Shown: positions 18,280-27,720, counted from the stretch's first letter. The stretch: 64,000 nt of DNA from Cupriavidus pinatubonensis (GCF_019602855.1 NZ_CP080769.1:496001-560000), one strand, 5' to 3'. Made by a program: numbers and translations. Notes: generated from the letters alone by a model not told the origin.

Positions 18280-19040
18280 CGATCATTTCCTTTCCATCGC
18301 GGATCGCAAGCTCGGTGGCAGAATTCAAAAGCCGCGAAACCTCACCAGTCAGACCTCCGCTCGCCGCCAGAACCGCCGCGACGACTTCTCGCCTCGACAG
18401 GTTTGAGGGCCGTCGCAAAGGAAGTATGCGCTCGAATGCCGCCAGAAGTCCCCGGAAAGCTTCCGACTCCTGCCACCGAGGCATCTCGAAGCGCGCAAAG
18501 CGACTGCTCATTTGGGAATCTGTTTGCAGTGCAATCTCGGCATCCTGCGCCCCCACGAGGACAATCGACATCTGGAGATCGTTAGCGAGAAGCTTGAGCA
18601 GATTCAGTGAGGCTCGCTGCTCGCGATAATTCCCCGACAAGAGGTGATGAACTTCATCGACAACCAGCATGCGCGATGAAACTTTCCGAAGCAACCCGCG
18701 ACTCAGCTGCTCCAGCACGTTTAGTCTCGCTGATGCATTGAACGGCGCTCCAAGCTCGAACAGGAGCGATGTGTAGAAGCGATTCTGGTCGGGCGTAGGT
18801 GGCATCTGCATGGACACCACCGTTCGGCGCTCCACGCCTGCTATCTCGTCAAATTCTGGAGGATGGCGCCGTGCGAATTTCGCGATAACCTGCGTCTTTC
18901 CGATGTTCGATTCCCCATACAGCAGCAAGCATGGCATCCGCTGCCGTGGCGGACTCTTCACCAACCTGTCCAGGAGTTCGAACGCCTGGGTGGCGCGGGT
19001 CCGCAGTTCCAGTGGTATGGTGGCGACCGGCAGGTGCGAT
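18239..19040 (-). pseudogene. tniB: TniB-family transposition ATPase, 5'-truncated
   Basis: About 265 residues of a TniB/TnsC-type AAA ATPase: Walker A GESNIGKT, Walker B RMLVVDEVHHLL, sensor-like VLVGAQDAEIAL and a C-terminal winged segment. TniB activates the TniA transposase and selects targets. Homology begins near HLPVATIPLELRTRATQAF; upstream, the same DNA belongs to a LysR gene scrap on the other strand, so about 40 N-terminal residues and the start codon are lost, although the frame stays open to 19180. No tniA, resolvase or transposon end repeats are seen in the window. Confidence 0.78.
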
Positions 19041-19325
19041 GAAGCAGTGGCGGCAGCACGAGAAGCGCTGTCCCTGATAGATGGCGTGGTGCAGACCCCT
19101 GCCAGCTTCGATCCCCTGAACGCGCGGCGGGACTTTGTGGTCACGCTGTCAGATATTGGTGAAGTGGTGTTCCTGCCCAAGCTGATGGCCAGGTTGTCGC
19201 AACTGGCGCCTCACTGCAACCTCAGAGCAAAAGCACTGTCCGTGCGTGAGTTGCCGGAAGCCATGCAGAGCGGGCAAGTTGAAATGGCGATTGGCTTCTT
19301 CCCCGATCTGGAACGTCCGGGCTAA
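19041..19325 (+). pseudogene. LysR-family regulator, internal fragment
   Basis: About 95 codons of a LysR effector-binding domain: ASFDPLNARRDFVVTLSDIG, FLPKLMARLSQLAPHCNLRA and ELPEAMQSGQVEMAIGFFPD are typical of the NagR/NtdR-like group that controls salicylate/gentisate genes (family resemblance). The helix-turn-helix is cut off at the TniB junction and the C-terminal half is missing after FFPDLERPG. It may once have controlled the gentisate dioxygenase whose fragment lies on the other side of the transposon scrap. Confidence 0.65.
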
Positions 19326-19774
19326 TGCTGATCCTAATCTTCCTGGGGATCTTCGTGGACCAAGTGAGCTCCCGATGACGGCCAGCACGATGTCCTTGGC
19401 GGTGCACCAACATTACTACTCGAAAAATCGTCGTAATGTTGATACGGACATCCACACAATAATTTATAACTTATTGATTTATATATCTTCGTTTTCAGCC
19501 CTTTACGTAACTTCTTTATTACTCTTCACGACACAGCAGAAATCGCTTATGGATCATTCAGATAGCTCCATGACCATTGGCGGAATTAGTGGTCACGATT
19601 GGCCGAATTGACGATCGGCAACACCAGCCAACATGTTTAACCTCGTCGACCTGGTGGATGCTTCGTAACACACCGGGCGCATGACTGGGACATCAGTGCC
19701 GTAAACTCGTATCCGCCAAAATTTATTTTTTAAAAAAACTTTTGACGCCGGTATTTGTTGATTACAGTCAGAAT
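19326..19774. other. 450 bp intergenic region, AT-rich
   Basis: No gene is recognised. The stretch 19430-19520 and the run TTTTTTAAAAAA at 19726-19737 are far richer in A/T than the rest of the window. The latter lies just behind the stop of the minus-strand Bug receptor and could act as its terminator or as a curved-DNA segment. A 17-codon scrap at 19325-19375 (MLILIFLGIFVDQVSS) recalls the TRAP large permease DctM but is too short to call. Confidence 0.35.
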
Positions 19775-20743
19775 CTAGTCCAATGTCACTCTGGATTCTC
19801 TAATAACTTTTCCCCATTTCGCTGCATCGAGCTTGCTGATTTCGGCGAATTCGGCGGGACTTACACCTATTGCCGTGGCGCCCTGTTGCAACAACTGGCT
19901 TTGGAATTTTTTGTCATTCGCTATCTTAGTAATCGCCGTGGACAACCGGCTTACCACGGCAGGCGGCATACCTCTGGGGCCCATTACACCGATGCGCACA
20001 TCCGCCTCGTAGCCCGGGATACCAGCTTCAGCCATAGTAGGCACGTCTGGCAAGACGGGTGACCGCACGGAACTAGTAACTGCCAACGCACGCAGGCGTC
20101 CCGCCTTTACGTGAGGAAGAGAGCCTGGCAAATTGTCGAACATCAGTTGCACTTGATTCGCCAACAGATCGCTCATTGCAGGGCCGCTCCCCTTGTAGGG
20201 CACGTGGAGAATTTTCACACCAGCCATGCTGTTGAATAACTCACCCGACAAATGGTTAGTCGTTCCATTTCCCGCCGAACCCATGTTCAGCGCGCCAGGA
20301 TGTTCCTTAGCATAACGTACCAATTCCGCAACGGATTTTACGGGCAACTTCGGATTCACCACCAGGATATTTGGGGTGCTGGCAAATAATGCCACGGGAG
20401 TGAAATCCTTCTGCGCATCGTAAGGAAGATGCTTATACAGCAATGCGTTAATGGCTTGGCTTGCCGGAGACCCTAGCAGGAGTGTATAGCCATCAGCTGG
20501 TGATTTCGCAACGACGTCCGCTCCGATAACCCCTCCTGCACCGGGGCGGTTATCGACTATCACCGGCTTGCCAAGCTCCTCTGAGAGATGAGCCGCAAGT
20601 ATCCGTCCGAGCATGTCCGTGGTACCACCGGCGGGAAAGGGGACAACGAGTCGAATAGGTCTTTCTGGAAAAGACGCCGCAGCACAAACGGCGGCGTTCG
20701 CGAATGCAAATGCCATTAAAATAATACGAAATAGAAATTTCAT
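19775..20743 (-). CDS. Bug-family periplasmic receptor (tripartite tricarboxylate transporter type)
   Basis: A 322-residue secreted binding protein: signal peptide with cut near CAAA-SFPERPI, then RLVVPFPAGGTTDMLGRILA, NRPGAGGVIGADVVAK and ADGYTLLLGSPAS, the classic Bug motifs that bind carboxylates through conserved loops. Bug receptors feed TctAB permeases, but no tctA or tctB is nearby, as is common for the expanded Bug family in Burkholderiales. Lies 57 bases behind the lyase gene on the same strand, so probably co-transcribed; it may capture the substrate or a related dicarboxylate for that enzyme. Confidence 0.92.
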   Translation of the reverse strand: MKFLFRIILMAFAFANAAVCAAASFPERPIRLVVPFPAGGTTDMLGRILAAHLSEELGKPVIVDNRPGAGGVIGADVVAKSPADGYTLLLGSPASQAINALLYKHLPYDAQKDFTPVALFASTPNILVVNPKLPVKSVAELVRYAKEHPGALNMGSAGNGTTNHLSGELFNSMAGVKILHVPYKGSGPAMSDLLANQVQLMFDNLPGSLPHVKAGRLRALAVTSSVRSPVLPDVPTMAEAGIPGYEADVRIGVMGPRGMPPAVVSRLSTAITKIANDKKFQSQLLQQGATAIGVSPAEFAEISKLDAAKWGKVIRESRVTLD

Positions 20744-20800
20744 AATAAATGCTCACGGGTTAATCACGTAAATCGATGGCAGATACTTATCCTTGTTAAC

Positions 20801-22309
20801 TCATCTAGATCCCTGCAAAAGACTGTGCACGGCGTGTTTCAGTGCGACTCGAGAATCATTAATGCGTTTTTGCTCTTCCGCAACCACTGCTCGCGATCTC
20901 GCCAACGACTGCAGTTGATCACTGAGGTTCTGAAGGACCTTCGAAGGTGACGGACTGCCAGCCGAAACGCGAGCCTTCACTGCAATCTCTGGATCAAGGC
21001 AACGGGCAACAGTACTGGCGTTAAGCGCGGTGGGGCGCCCCGTATACTGCTTCGCCGCAGCATCCACCATATCGCTTGTAATTTCACTGGCGATCAACTT
21101 TCTGTCTAGCGCATCACGCACCACAGCGCCGACAATGTGATGGGCTTGTCTGAAAGAAACTCCTGCATCCCGTACCAGCGCGTCGGCGAGATCCGTTGCT
21201 GCAGAAAAGTCCCGATTGGCGCGCGCACGCATGTTTTCGCGTAGGGGCGTAGCGTTTTCCAGAATAAGGCGCAGTAGCTTGACACAGCGAAGGGATTCCT
21301 CAGCGGACTCCCAAAAACTGCGCATACTTTCACGGTTACCATCCACCGTATGTGTGAAATGAGTTCCCTTAACGGCTGACAACGATGCCGTTAGAAGCCC
21401 TAGCACGTGGCCACCTTTTCCTTTAAGGTGCTCAAGAACAACGGGATTTTTTTTCTGCGGCATGATACTGGAGGTCGCAGCGATACTATCTGGAAAGTCT
21501 ATCAGCCCGAACTCCGGCGTGGCCCAGACGTAATAGTCCTGGGCTACACGTCCCCACGTCAGAGCGCCGATTGTCAGTGCCGCTTGGATTTCCCACGCGA
21601 AGTCCCGTGATGCAACTGCGTCCAGAGCATTGTCAACATACCTAGAAAACCCTAGCCAGCGTGCAGTGCTCAATCTATCGATGGGAAACGACGTTCCAGC
21701 AAGAGCAGCAGCGCCCAATGGACAGGTGTCAAGCGCCTCCAACGCATGTGTTAAGCGATTGATGTCTCGACCTAGAACTTCAGCGACCGCCGCGAGGTAA
21801 TAGCCATAGGTGATCGGTTGCGCCGCCTGCAGGTGCGTATATCCAGGCATTACCGTTGCTGTATGCTCACCTGCCTTGTCCAGCGCTGTAGCACGTGCGA
21901 CCAACAGGGCATCGAGCAGCAAAAGCGTTGCATCCCGGGCCCGCAGTCGATCAAGCGTAGCTGCGATATCATTGCGGCTACGCGCCATATGCAAGCTACC
22001 CCCGGCGTCGGCTCCAGCGACTTCCATCAAGCGAGCTTCGTAGTTGAAGAAGGCGTCTTCGCGAGCCGGATCCAACTGCACAGCTTTTGGGCCCTCCTCT
22101 TCCATCTGAAGGAGTGCGCGCGCTAGCGTACGGGCCGCCGCGTCAGGCAGCAACCCGTTAGCATGCAACATCAATAGATGCGCCTGATTGATCTCATTAA
22201 GGTAGGGAAACCCGCTTTCAAATTCTCGCAGCAGTCGCGGCAGATATATGTGCTCGCAGACCTCTGGGGCTATAGCCTGCGTCAGCCGTCTACTGACCTT
22301 TGATTCCAT
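20801..22309 (-). CDS. Argininosuccinate-lyase-like enzyme (fumarase/aspartase superfamily)
   Basis: A 502-residue cytosolic lyase. Superfamily signatures are present: ARSRNDIAATLDRLRARD, GYTHLQAAQPITYGYYL and the flexible catalytic loop TSSIMPQKKNPVVLEHLKG with the active Ser. Family members remove an amine from N-substituted aspartates to give fumarate. At 502 residues it is longer than housekeeping ArgH (about 460) and diverged, and it sits in a catabolic setting (Bug receptor, LysR, asparaginase, porin) rather than with arginine genes. So a degradative role on an N-substituted aspartate, such as aminopolycarboxylates, is more likely than arginine synthesis (inference). The ATG at 22309 was chosen because MESKVSRRLTQAI matches the family start. 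Confidence 0.8.
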   Translation of the reverse strand: MESKVSRRLTQAIAPEVCEHIYLPRLLREFESGFPYLNEINQAHLLMLHANGLLPDAAARTLARALLQMEEEGPKAVQLDPAREDAFFNYEARLMEVAGADAGGSLHMARSRNDIAATLDRLRARDATLLLLDALLVARATALDKAGEHTATVMPGYTHLQAAQPITYGYYLAAVAEVLGRDINRLTHALEALDTCPLGAAALAGTSFPIDRLSTARWLGFSRYVDNALDAVASRDFAWEIQAALTIGALTWGRVAQDYYVWATPEFGLIDFPDSIAATSSIMPQKKNPVVLEHLKGKGGHVLGLLTASLSAVKGTHFTHTVDGNRESMRSFWESAEESLRCVKLLRLILENATPLRENMRARANRDFSAATDLADALVRDAGVSFRQAHHIVGAVVRDALDRKLIASEITSDMVDAAAKQYTGRPTALNASTVARCLDPEIAVKARVSAGSPSPSKVLQNLSDQLQSLARSRAVVAEEQKRINDSRVALKHAVHSLLQGSR

Positions 22310-22840
22310 GCTGTCATCCTCGCTAGGGCAGAGAAGCCCAGTATGGAAAAATAGACGGCAGATCGTCAAATCATAAATTTCGCCTCCGTCATACATATTT
22401 GATATGACTATATGCGCAGAGTTGACGATGGCTTACGCTGGCCAGCAGCCCCGCGACAGGACTGAACACATACAAAAAACTGGGAGAGACGTGAACTACT
22501 CAAGAGCCCACTACTTCACTCAAGCAATCCATAAATGCCTTAGCGATAGCTTGCTCCGGTTGCTGCTGCGCATGGAGTACGTAGCTGGGAAAGGAGATCG
22601 ACGGTTCAAACGGTATCGCTTTGACATCCTGCAGCTTGAGATTCCGCGCCACCATCGCGTTCACTACACTGACCCCAAGACCCATGCCCACCATGGAACA
22701 GATCGTCGCCGCGTAAGGGACCTCCAAAATTAGTTTGCGGCGCTCCGGTTGGAAAGCACGGTCTATTTCTGCCCGGGTCCCATCTCCATAAGGAAGAGAG
22801 ATAAAGGTTTCGCCGTCCAGATCACGAGCGAAGACTCTCC

Positions 22841-22848
22841 TTTTTTTT
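22841..22848. repeat. Target-site duplication of the ISL3 element, left copy
   Basis: Eight T residues directly outside the left terminal repeat; the same eight T residues lie at 24182-24189 outside the right repeat. Eight base pairs is the usual duplication of ISL3 elements. The target was the A/T run encoding Lys-Lys in the LysR gene. Confidence 0.85.
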
Positions 22849-24181
22849 GGTTCTTCACCGATTTCCGGGGAAGGCCGCCCGGATCTTCAGGAAGAAGTAA
22901 TGGTCATCACGGAAGCCATAGGCCATCCGTTTGATGACCTTGATCCGGTTATTAATGCCCTCTACCAGATTGGTTCCCAACGGCCAGCGGCTATGAGCCA
23001 GGATGCCTGGCAGGTATGGCTTGAGGCGTTTGGCGAACAGGCACAGAGGTACGATGCCGCTGGCCATTGCGCGCTCGTACCACCCTTGCCAGAAGCGCCG
23101 GGCGTAGCCGGGATGCCGGTATGTCCAAAGCGTCTTGAGATCGTCCTTGAGCACGTAGACGGTCATCAGCGCCTGGTTGGCAGCCAGTATTTCATCAAGC
23201 CGGATCTGATCGGCCTCACGGGTGACGTTCTCCCGATTGCGCAGCAGTAACCAGCGAGAAGACTTCACCACCTTACGGGCGGCCTTGTCGCCGCGCAGCC
23301 GATTAGCCTCGTCCACCCTAACCCGGTCGATGACTTCACGGCCGTACTTGGCCACCACATGGAAGAGGTCATAGACGACCTGTGCTTGTGGGCAATGCAT
23401 CTGCACTTCAAGGTCGTAAGCGGTATTCATGTCCATCACCGCGGCGCGAAGCTGGGCGCAGCCTTCGGGACCAAGCAGCTTGAAGAAGGGTCGGATTTCC
23501 TCTCGCGAACGTCCGCGCCCAACCCAGAGTACCCGCTTGCTCGACGGCTCGACGATGACCGTGGCATAGCGATGGCCCTTCTGGATAGCAAACTCGTCCA
23601 TCGCGATCACGGTGACGCCTTTCAGGTCGACCGGCCCCAGTTCCCGCTCCAGATAGCGCAGGTCGATGCGCTTGACGGTAGTCCAGGCCAATTGGTAGAA
23701 GCGCGCGACATGGCGCAACGACATGACTTTGCACAGTCGCGCTACGCTGGCGGCTAGCCGCGTTGTCACCCGCGCATAGGGTGCGAGCCAGTCCAGGCGC
23801 TCCAGCTTCGGGCCACATCGCCGGCAAGCCAGACGAAGTCGCGGCACGACCAACTCCACCGGAATCTCGAACATTGGCAGATCCCGCACGCGCCGCTCTA
23901 CCCGATCGTGGATGCTGCTAACGCCCCGACCACAGCCATCGCAGCACCGTCTCCGGCGCCCCTTAGGTTCCAGCCGGACGATGCAAATGCGCTGCCCATT
24001 ACGGGTCTCCTCCCAACTATCGCGCAGGCGATAGCCTTCCCAGCAGCCGAGCTGGGCCATACAATCGCGCAGGGCCAACCTCCACCTTCCTGATTCTTGT
24101 TGTGTCGCAACTCCAAGATAACAGTGGTGGGCGTGTTGGCCCTTTTTGTTTCTAAACGGTCACGCAGATCGGCGAAGAACC
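22849..24181 (-). mobile_element. ISL3-family insertion sequence, complete
   Basis: 1333 bp with imperfect terminal inverted repeats: left GGTTCTTCACCGATTTCCG, right (reverse) GGTTCTTCGCCGATCTGCG. It carries one transposase gene and is flanked by an 8-bp direct duplication (8 T). Both ends and the duplication are intact, which indicates a fairly recent insertion. Confidence 0.92.
22855..24078 (-). CDS. ISL3-family transposase
   Basis: A 407-residue DDE transposase. N-terminal zinc-finger pairs CCDGCG and CRRCGPK, a helix-turn-helix around ARFYQLAWTTVKRID, first catalytic Asp in VIAMDEFAIQKGHRYAT, second in AAVMDMNTAYD, and the final Glu in NLVEGINNRIKVIKRMAYGF. Length and motif order are normal for the family. 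The frame opens with TTG at 24078; the ATG at 24060 (MAQLGCWEGYRL) is an alternative start. Intact, so the element is probably still mobile. Confidence 0.93.
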   Translation of the reverse strand: MALRDCMAQLGCWEGYRLRDSWEETRNGQRICIVRLEPKGRRRRCCDGCGRGVSSIHDRVERRVRDLPMFEIPVELVVPRLRLACRRCGPKLERLDWLAPYARVTTRLAASVARLCKVMSLRHVARFYQLAWTTVKRIDLRYLERELGPVDLKGVTVIAMDEFAIQKGHRYATVIVEPSSKRVLWVGRGRSREEIRPFFKLLGPEGCAQLRAAVMDMNTAYDLEVQMHCPQAQVVYDLFHVVAKYGREVIDRVRVDEANRLRGDKAARKVVKSSRWLLLRNRENVTREADQIRLDEILAANQALMTVYVLKDDLKTLWTYRHPGYARRFWQGWYERAMASGIVPLCLFAKRLKPYLPGILAHSRWPLGTNLVEGINNRIKVIKRMAYGFRDDHYFFLKIRAAFPGNR

Positions 24182-24756
24182 TTTTTTTTGCCAGGGGATG
24201 GGCACGAGGCACAATGCACACTCCCTTTTCCTTTCGCCATTGAGTCACTCGAACACCAGGTGTTTCGACCATGTAAGAAACGAGTCCCATATCGCAGAAG
24301 CCTGTAGCTGTCCACTTGGCAACAACCGGAGATGCACCGATATGTACTGTAATTGGTACATCCGGATAATGCCCCCTCAGCTCCTGTATCGCTTGCGGAA
24401 CTATGCTCATCGCAATCGACGGCACGGCTCCTATCCGAAGAGATCCGGTACCTAACTGACGAATTGACCGTGCAGAATCCTCGAGGGCGTCTAGGCCAAC
24501 GAATGCGCGCTCCACCTCTTTAAAAAAGGCTTCTGCCTCACCTGTCGGCACTAGCCTTCCCCCTAGACGCTCGAATAGAGGGATTCCGGTTTCCCTCTCT
24601 AGCTGGGATATCACGCGGCTGATGTTTGGCTGGGACGTGTGCAGCTGTGCAGCAGCGGTTGTCATGGACCGCGTCAACATGACTGCTCGGAATGTCTCAA
24701 TTTGCTTGAAGTTCACAATCGGCCTTCCCTCGTTGTGGAAGCAAGCGAGTGTATAT

Positions 24757-24791
24757 CAAATCCGTATAGAGACGTACGAATTGGTGATTTG
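24757..24791. promoter_or_regulatory. Possible LysR operator between the broken lysR and asparaginase genes
   Basis: An inverted repeat CAAATC (24757-24762) and GATTTG (24786-24791) in the 179-bp divergent promoter, with an A/T-rich centre. LysR regulators typically bind T-N11-A type dyads in exactly such positions. This assignment is by position and symmetry only. Confidence 0.3.
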
Positions 24792-24895
24792 ACGATCTAC
24801 CCCTCCTCTCATACTGTTTCTCAGGCATACGAGAGATGCGTTTTCGTTTGCTTCATCAAAAGATCGAGAAATTTCCTGTATCGAGAGGAGGAGGT

Positions 24896-25936
24896 ATGCA
24901 ATTACGCAAGAAAGTCATGGCGACAGCCATTCTTTGTAGCTTGGTAGGCTCAGCCGCAGGCGCTCAGGATCAGAAGCCTGGCGTCGTTATTCTGGCAACA
25001 GGGGGCACAATCGCTGGCACAGCGAAAAGCAAGACGGACACGATGACCTACCAAGTGGCCTCCATGGGCGTACAGGCGCTCATTGATGCAGTGCCCGAAA
25101 TGAAAGAGGTCGCCACGGTCTCTGCCGAGCAAGTCGCTAACGTGAACAGTGATGACATCGACCAAGGCATCTTGTTGCGTTTGGCTCGGACGGTTAACAA
25201 GGCGCTGTCCGATAACGCTGTGCATGGAGTCGTGGTTACGCACGGCACTGATACGCTGGAAGAAACAGCATTCTTCCTCGACCTGACAACCGCCGGTCCG
25301 AAACCTGTTGTTGTTGTAGGGGCGATGCGGCCGGCCTCCGCCATTAGCGCCGATGGGCCGATGAATTTACTTCAGGCCGTTACGCTCGCAGCAAACAAGG
25401 ACGCCGAACGTCGGGGGGCCATGGTCGTATTAAATGACAGAATTGGATCCGCTTTCTATATAACCAAATCTAATACAACTGCGGTGGACACCTTCCGCTC
25501 GACCGAACAGGGCTATTTGGGCGCCTTTGTAGGCGCAACCCCGAAATTCTATTACTCTCCCGCAAATCCAGTCGGGAAACCCACATTTGACGTGAGCAGT
25601 ATTCACGCATTTCCGAAGGTCTCCATCGTCTATATGCACGAGGACCAAGATGTGGAACAGATTGATGCCGCAATCCGCAGCGGCGCAAAAGGCATCGTCA
25701 TTGCGGGTGCTGGAAACGGCGGGATCCCCCTGACTGTGAAGAATCGACTGACAGAGCTGACTGCGTCCGGCTTTCCGGTCATACGCGCATCGCGGACGGG
25801 AAGTGGATTCACGACAAAAAAAACAGAGGGCATCGCGGCGGGAACTCTGAATCCCCAAAAGGCACGAATTCTTCTAATGCTGGCCCTATCCCAACAATCT
25901 GATATTTCTACAATCCGGACTTACTTCAACGAATAG
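24896..25936 (+). CDS. Type II (periplasmic) L-asparaginase
   Basis: A 346-residue secreted enzyme hydrolysing asparagine to aspartate and ammonia. Signal peptide residues 1-23 (MQLRKKVMATAILC..., cut after GAQ or similar). The two active-site signatures are complete: ATGGTIAGT at residues 34-42 and THGTDTLEETAFF at 115-127, providing both catalytic Thr and the Asp; a C-terminal AGAGNGG loop is also present. The ATG follows the very strong AGGAGGAGGT site; an in-frame ATG 60 bases upstream lacks one. Divergent from the broken LysR regulator and followed by a porin, so it probably liberates nitrogen and aspartate from an imported amide; glutaminase side activity is possible. Confidence 0.93.
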   Translation: MQLRKKVMATAILCSLVGSAAGAQDQKPGVVILATGGTIAGTAKSKTDTMTYQVASMGVQALIDAVPEMKEVATVSAEQVANVNSDDIDQGILLRLARTVNKALSDNAVHGVVVTHGTDTLEETAFFLDLTTAGPKPVVVVGAMRPASAISADGPMNLLQAVTLAANKDAERRGAMVVLNDRIGSAFYITKSNTTAVDTFRSTEQGYLGAFVGATPKFYYSPANPVGKPTFDVSSIHAFPKVSIVYMHEDQDVEQIDAAIRSGAKGIVIAGAGNGGIPLTVKNRLTELTASGFPVIRASRTGSGFTTKKTEGIAAGTLNPQKARILLMLALSQQSDISTIRTYFNE

Positions 25937-26049
25937 CCCTAGCTGCCAATTTTCGACGCTGCGAGTATAGATGACTAAATGTCACTAAGTGACCAATATA
26001 ACTCGGACTTTTGTAAAGCTCAATGATTGCACAGCAATAAGGTATTTTC

Positions 26050-27171
26050 GTGAACAAAAAGATCATTCTATGTCTGGCGATCATGTCGGTCGCACAAGCT
26101 TCTCACGCACAATCTAGCGTTACGCTTTACGGCGTAATAGACGCAGCGGTGCGATATTCTTCCAACAAGGCGACCGATAATGGGCCTAAAGACCAGTTGA
26201 GTCTAAACGAGGGTGCATTCAGCGGTGGACGATGGGGGATTCGCGGAATCGAAGATCTCGGCAGCAGGAATCGGGCTATCTTCGCATTAGAAAGTGGGTT
26301 CAGTTACGATACCGGAAAAAGCGCACAGCAAGGGCAATTGTTTGGAAGACAAGCGTGGATCGGGCTTAGCAATGAAACGCTCGGCACCCTAAAGACTGGA
26401 CGCCAGAACGGTGCTGCTTACAGCTTCCTCGCCAAAGTCGACCCTCTCAATATTGCAAATTATACTGAGCTGGCATGGCAAGACATCCTCACTGGCATTC
26501 GCTATGATAATACTATTGACTACTCAAAAAATTTCGGACCAGTTTTTGTAAACGCGCAATATTCATTTGGAGAAAGAGCCGGAAGCACAGCGATTGGTAG
26601 AACCATTCAATTTGCCACAACATATGAGACGGATGCATTATTGTTTGGCGCTGCCGGAACCAAATCAACAGACGCCAACGGGAAAGATGCGACGACGTGG
26701 ACCACGGGGCTCAGATATTCATTTGGCGACGTTTCCTTGCACGGATACTATGTTGACTCTCGGCGCGATCCTGGCTTCGTTGTGGGACTCAATGGTTCCA
26801 CTGATCCGCTAGCGAACACAAGCCAGATCAATAATGCAAACACTGTGGCAGGGGCGAACACACAGAATTCCGTCCGCCACGATCGCGCAGGTGTGCTGGG
26901 ACTGAACTATCAAGTAACGCCCGCTTGGCGTTTAGTTGCTGCATATGTTCGCGACAATGTAGCGGGGGCATCCCGTGGAAGTTCCGGCCTTATCCAGACA
27001 GCGTACTTTGTTGCGATGTATAGCCTTTCCAAGCGAACTGAAGTTTACATAGAGGCGGACAGAAGCTGGCTTGCTGGAGCGTCGGTCAACGATCCGAACA
27101 GTCCGATCGGAACGTTCGGGGGTGCAAGCACCCGCACCGGTGCAGCAGTAGGATTGAGGACTCGGTTCTAA
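26050..27171 (+). CDS. General porin (Omp32/OmpC-like)
   Basis: A 373-residue outer-membrane 16-strand beta-barrel trimeric porin. Signal peptide (MNKKIILCLAIMSVAQASHA) followed by QSSVTLYGVIDAAVRY, the universal start of Burkholderiales porins; a constriction-loop region lies near QGQLFGRQAWIGLS, and the protein ends with aromatic RTRF. The start is a GTG preceded by AAGG. Located 113 bases behind the asparaginase gene and ending in a strong terminator, so the two may form a substrate-uptake and hydrolysis pair. Confidence 0.92.
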   Translation: MNKKIILCLAIMSVAQASHAQSSVTLYGVIDAAVRYSSNKATDNGPKDQLSLNEGAFSGGRWGIRGIEDLGSRNRAIFALESGFSYDTGKSAQQGQLFGRQAWIGLSNETLGTLKTGRQNGAAYSFLAKVDPLNIANYTELAWQDILTGIRYDNTIDYSKNFGPVFVNAQYSFGERAGSTAIGRTIQFATTYETDALLFGAAGTKSTDANGKDATTWTTGLRYSFGDVSLHGYYVDSRRDPGFVVGLNGSTDPLANTSQINNANTVAGANTQNSVRHDRAGVLGLNYQVTPAWRLVAAYVRDNVAGASRGSSGLIQTAYFVAMYSLSKRTEVYIEADRSWLAGASVNDPNSPIGTFGGASTRTGAAVGLRTRF

Positions 27172-27221
27172 CGATTGAGTTCTCTCTCAGCTTAAATCTT
27201 TCCGCTCACATTGTTCTGATG

Positions 27222-27255
27222 GATCGATTCCTGCGCTTCTAAGCGGGAATCGATC
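27222..27255 (+). terminator. Rho-independent-like terminator behind the porin gene
   Basis: A 10-bp stem GATCGATTCC / GGAATCGATC with further pairing GCGCT/AAGCG inside and a T-containing tail (TTCAT). It lies 50 bases behind the porin stop. The downstream T-run is short, so the stem is the main evidence. Confidence 0.55.
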
Positions 27256-27369
27256 TTCATAGCCCCCCGTCAACGCTCATAGAGGCTCCGTGGCGTCCGT
27301 ACGGCACGAAACAAAATGCATCGATACGAATTAGGGATGCTCTGCACAAACGCGAGTGTGCGTGGCCGT

Positions 27370-27720
27370 TTAATCTTGGATCAGTGCGGTTGATCCGGCC
27401 ATGTCCGCAAACAGCGCGGTGATGGTCTTGCGTTCACCGGCAGCTTGTCCTCGGCTTTCCATCGCGGCCTGTTCGGCGAGAATGCGGTCGGCCAGATGCG
27501 CCGGGGTATAAAGTACCGGGGCAGGCGCGGCAATCGATGGCGCGACGGAGATCGGATTTCGCGGCGGCGTGCTCAATGAAGCGCCAAAAAAGCCACAGAA
27601 TTGGGCTGTAGGGCTGGACTCTTGGCCGCACTGAGGACAAAATTTTTGCAAGACTCTGCCCGCACTGCTCGCAGAACCTTCTTCCTGCGAGGTTATCTAA
27701 ACCGCACTTTACGCAGCGCC
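27370..27720 (-). pseudogene. Fragment of a zinc-ribbon/class III cyclase gene
   Basis: Minus-strand coding for CVKCGLDNLAGRRFCEQCG, then after a frameshift near 27650 for QKFCPQCGQESSPTAQFCG and, further on, ERKTITALFADMAGSTALI, followed by a stop at 27370. This is the N-terminus (zinc ribbons plus the beginning of the cyclase domain) of a protein like the complete one at 8092-11508. More than 1000 residues are missing. A frameshift and a premature stop show decay. Confidence 0.75.

Larger units (their letters stand above)
22500..24716 (-). pseudogene. LysR-family regulator interrupted by an ISL3 element
   Basis: The 5' part (from the GTG at 24716: NFKQIETFRAVMLTRSM..., helix-turn-helix AAAQLHTSQPNISRVISQLE) runs to HPLAKK. 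The 3' part (ARDLDGETFISLPYG...GMGLGVSVVNAMVARN, stop at 22500) follows after the element. Removing 22849-24181 together with one copy of the 8-T duplication restores a continuous frame (LAKKRRVFARDLDG), giving a normal LysR of about 295 residues. It is divergent from the asparaginase gene and upstream of the lyase and Bug genes on the same strand, so it was probably their regulator. Now non-functional. Confidence 0.93.

Noticed and set aside
19325..19375. Scrap resembling TRAP permease DctM (LIFLGIFVDQVSS)
   Set aside because: Seventeen codons only; hydrophobic sequences match by chance.
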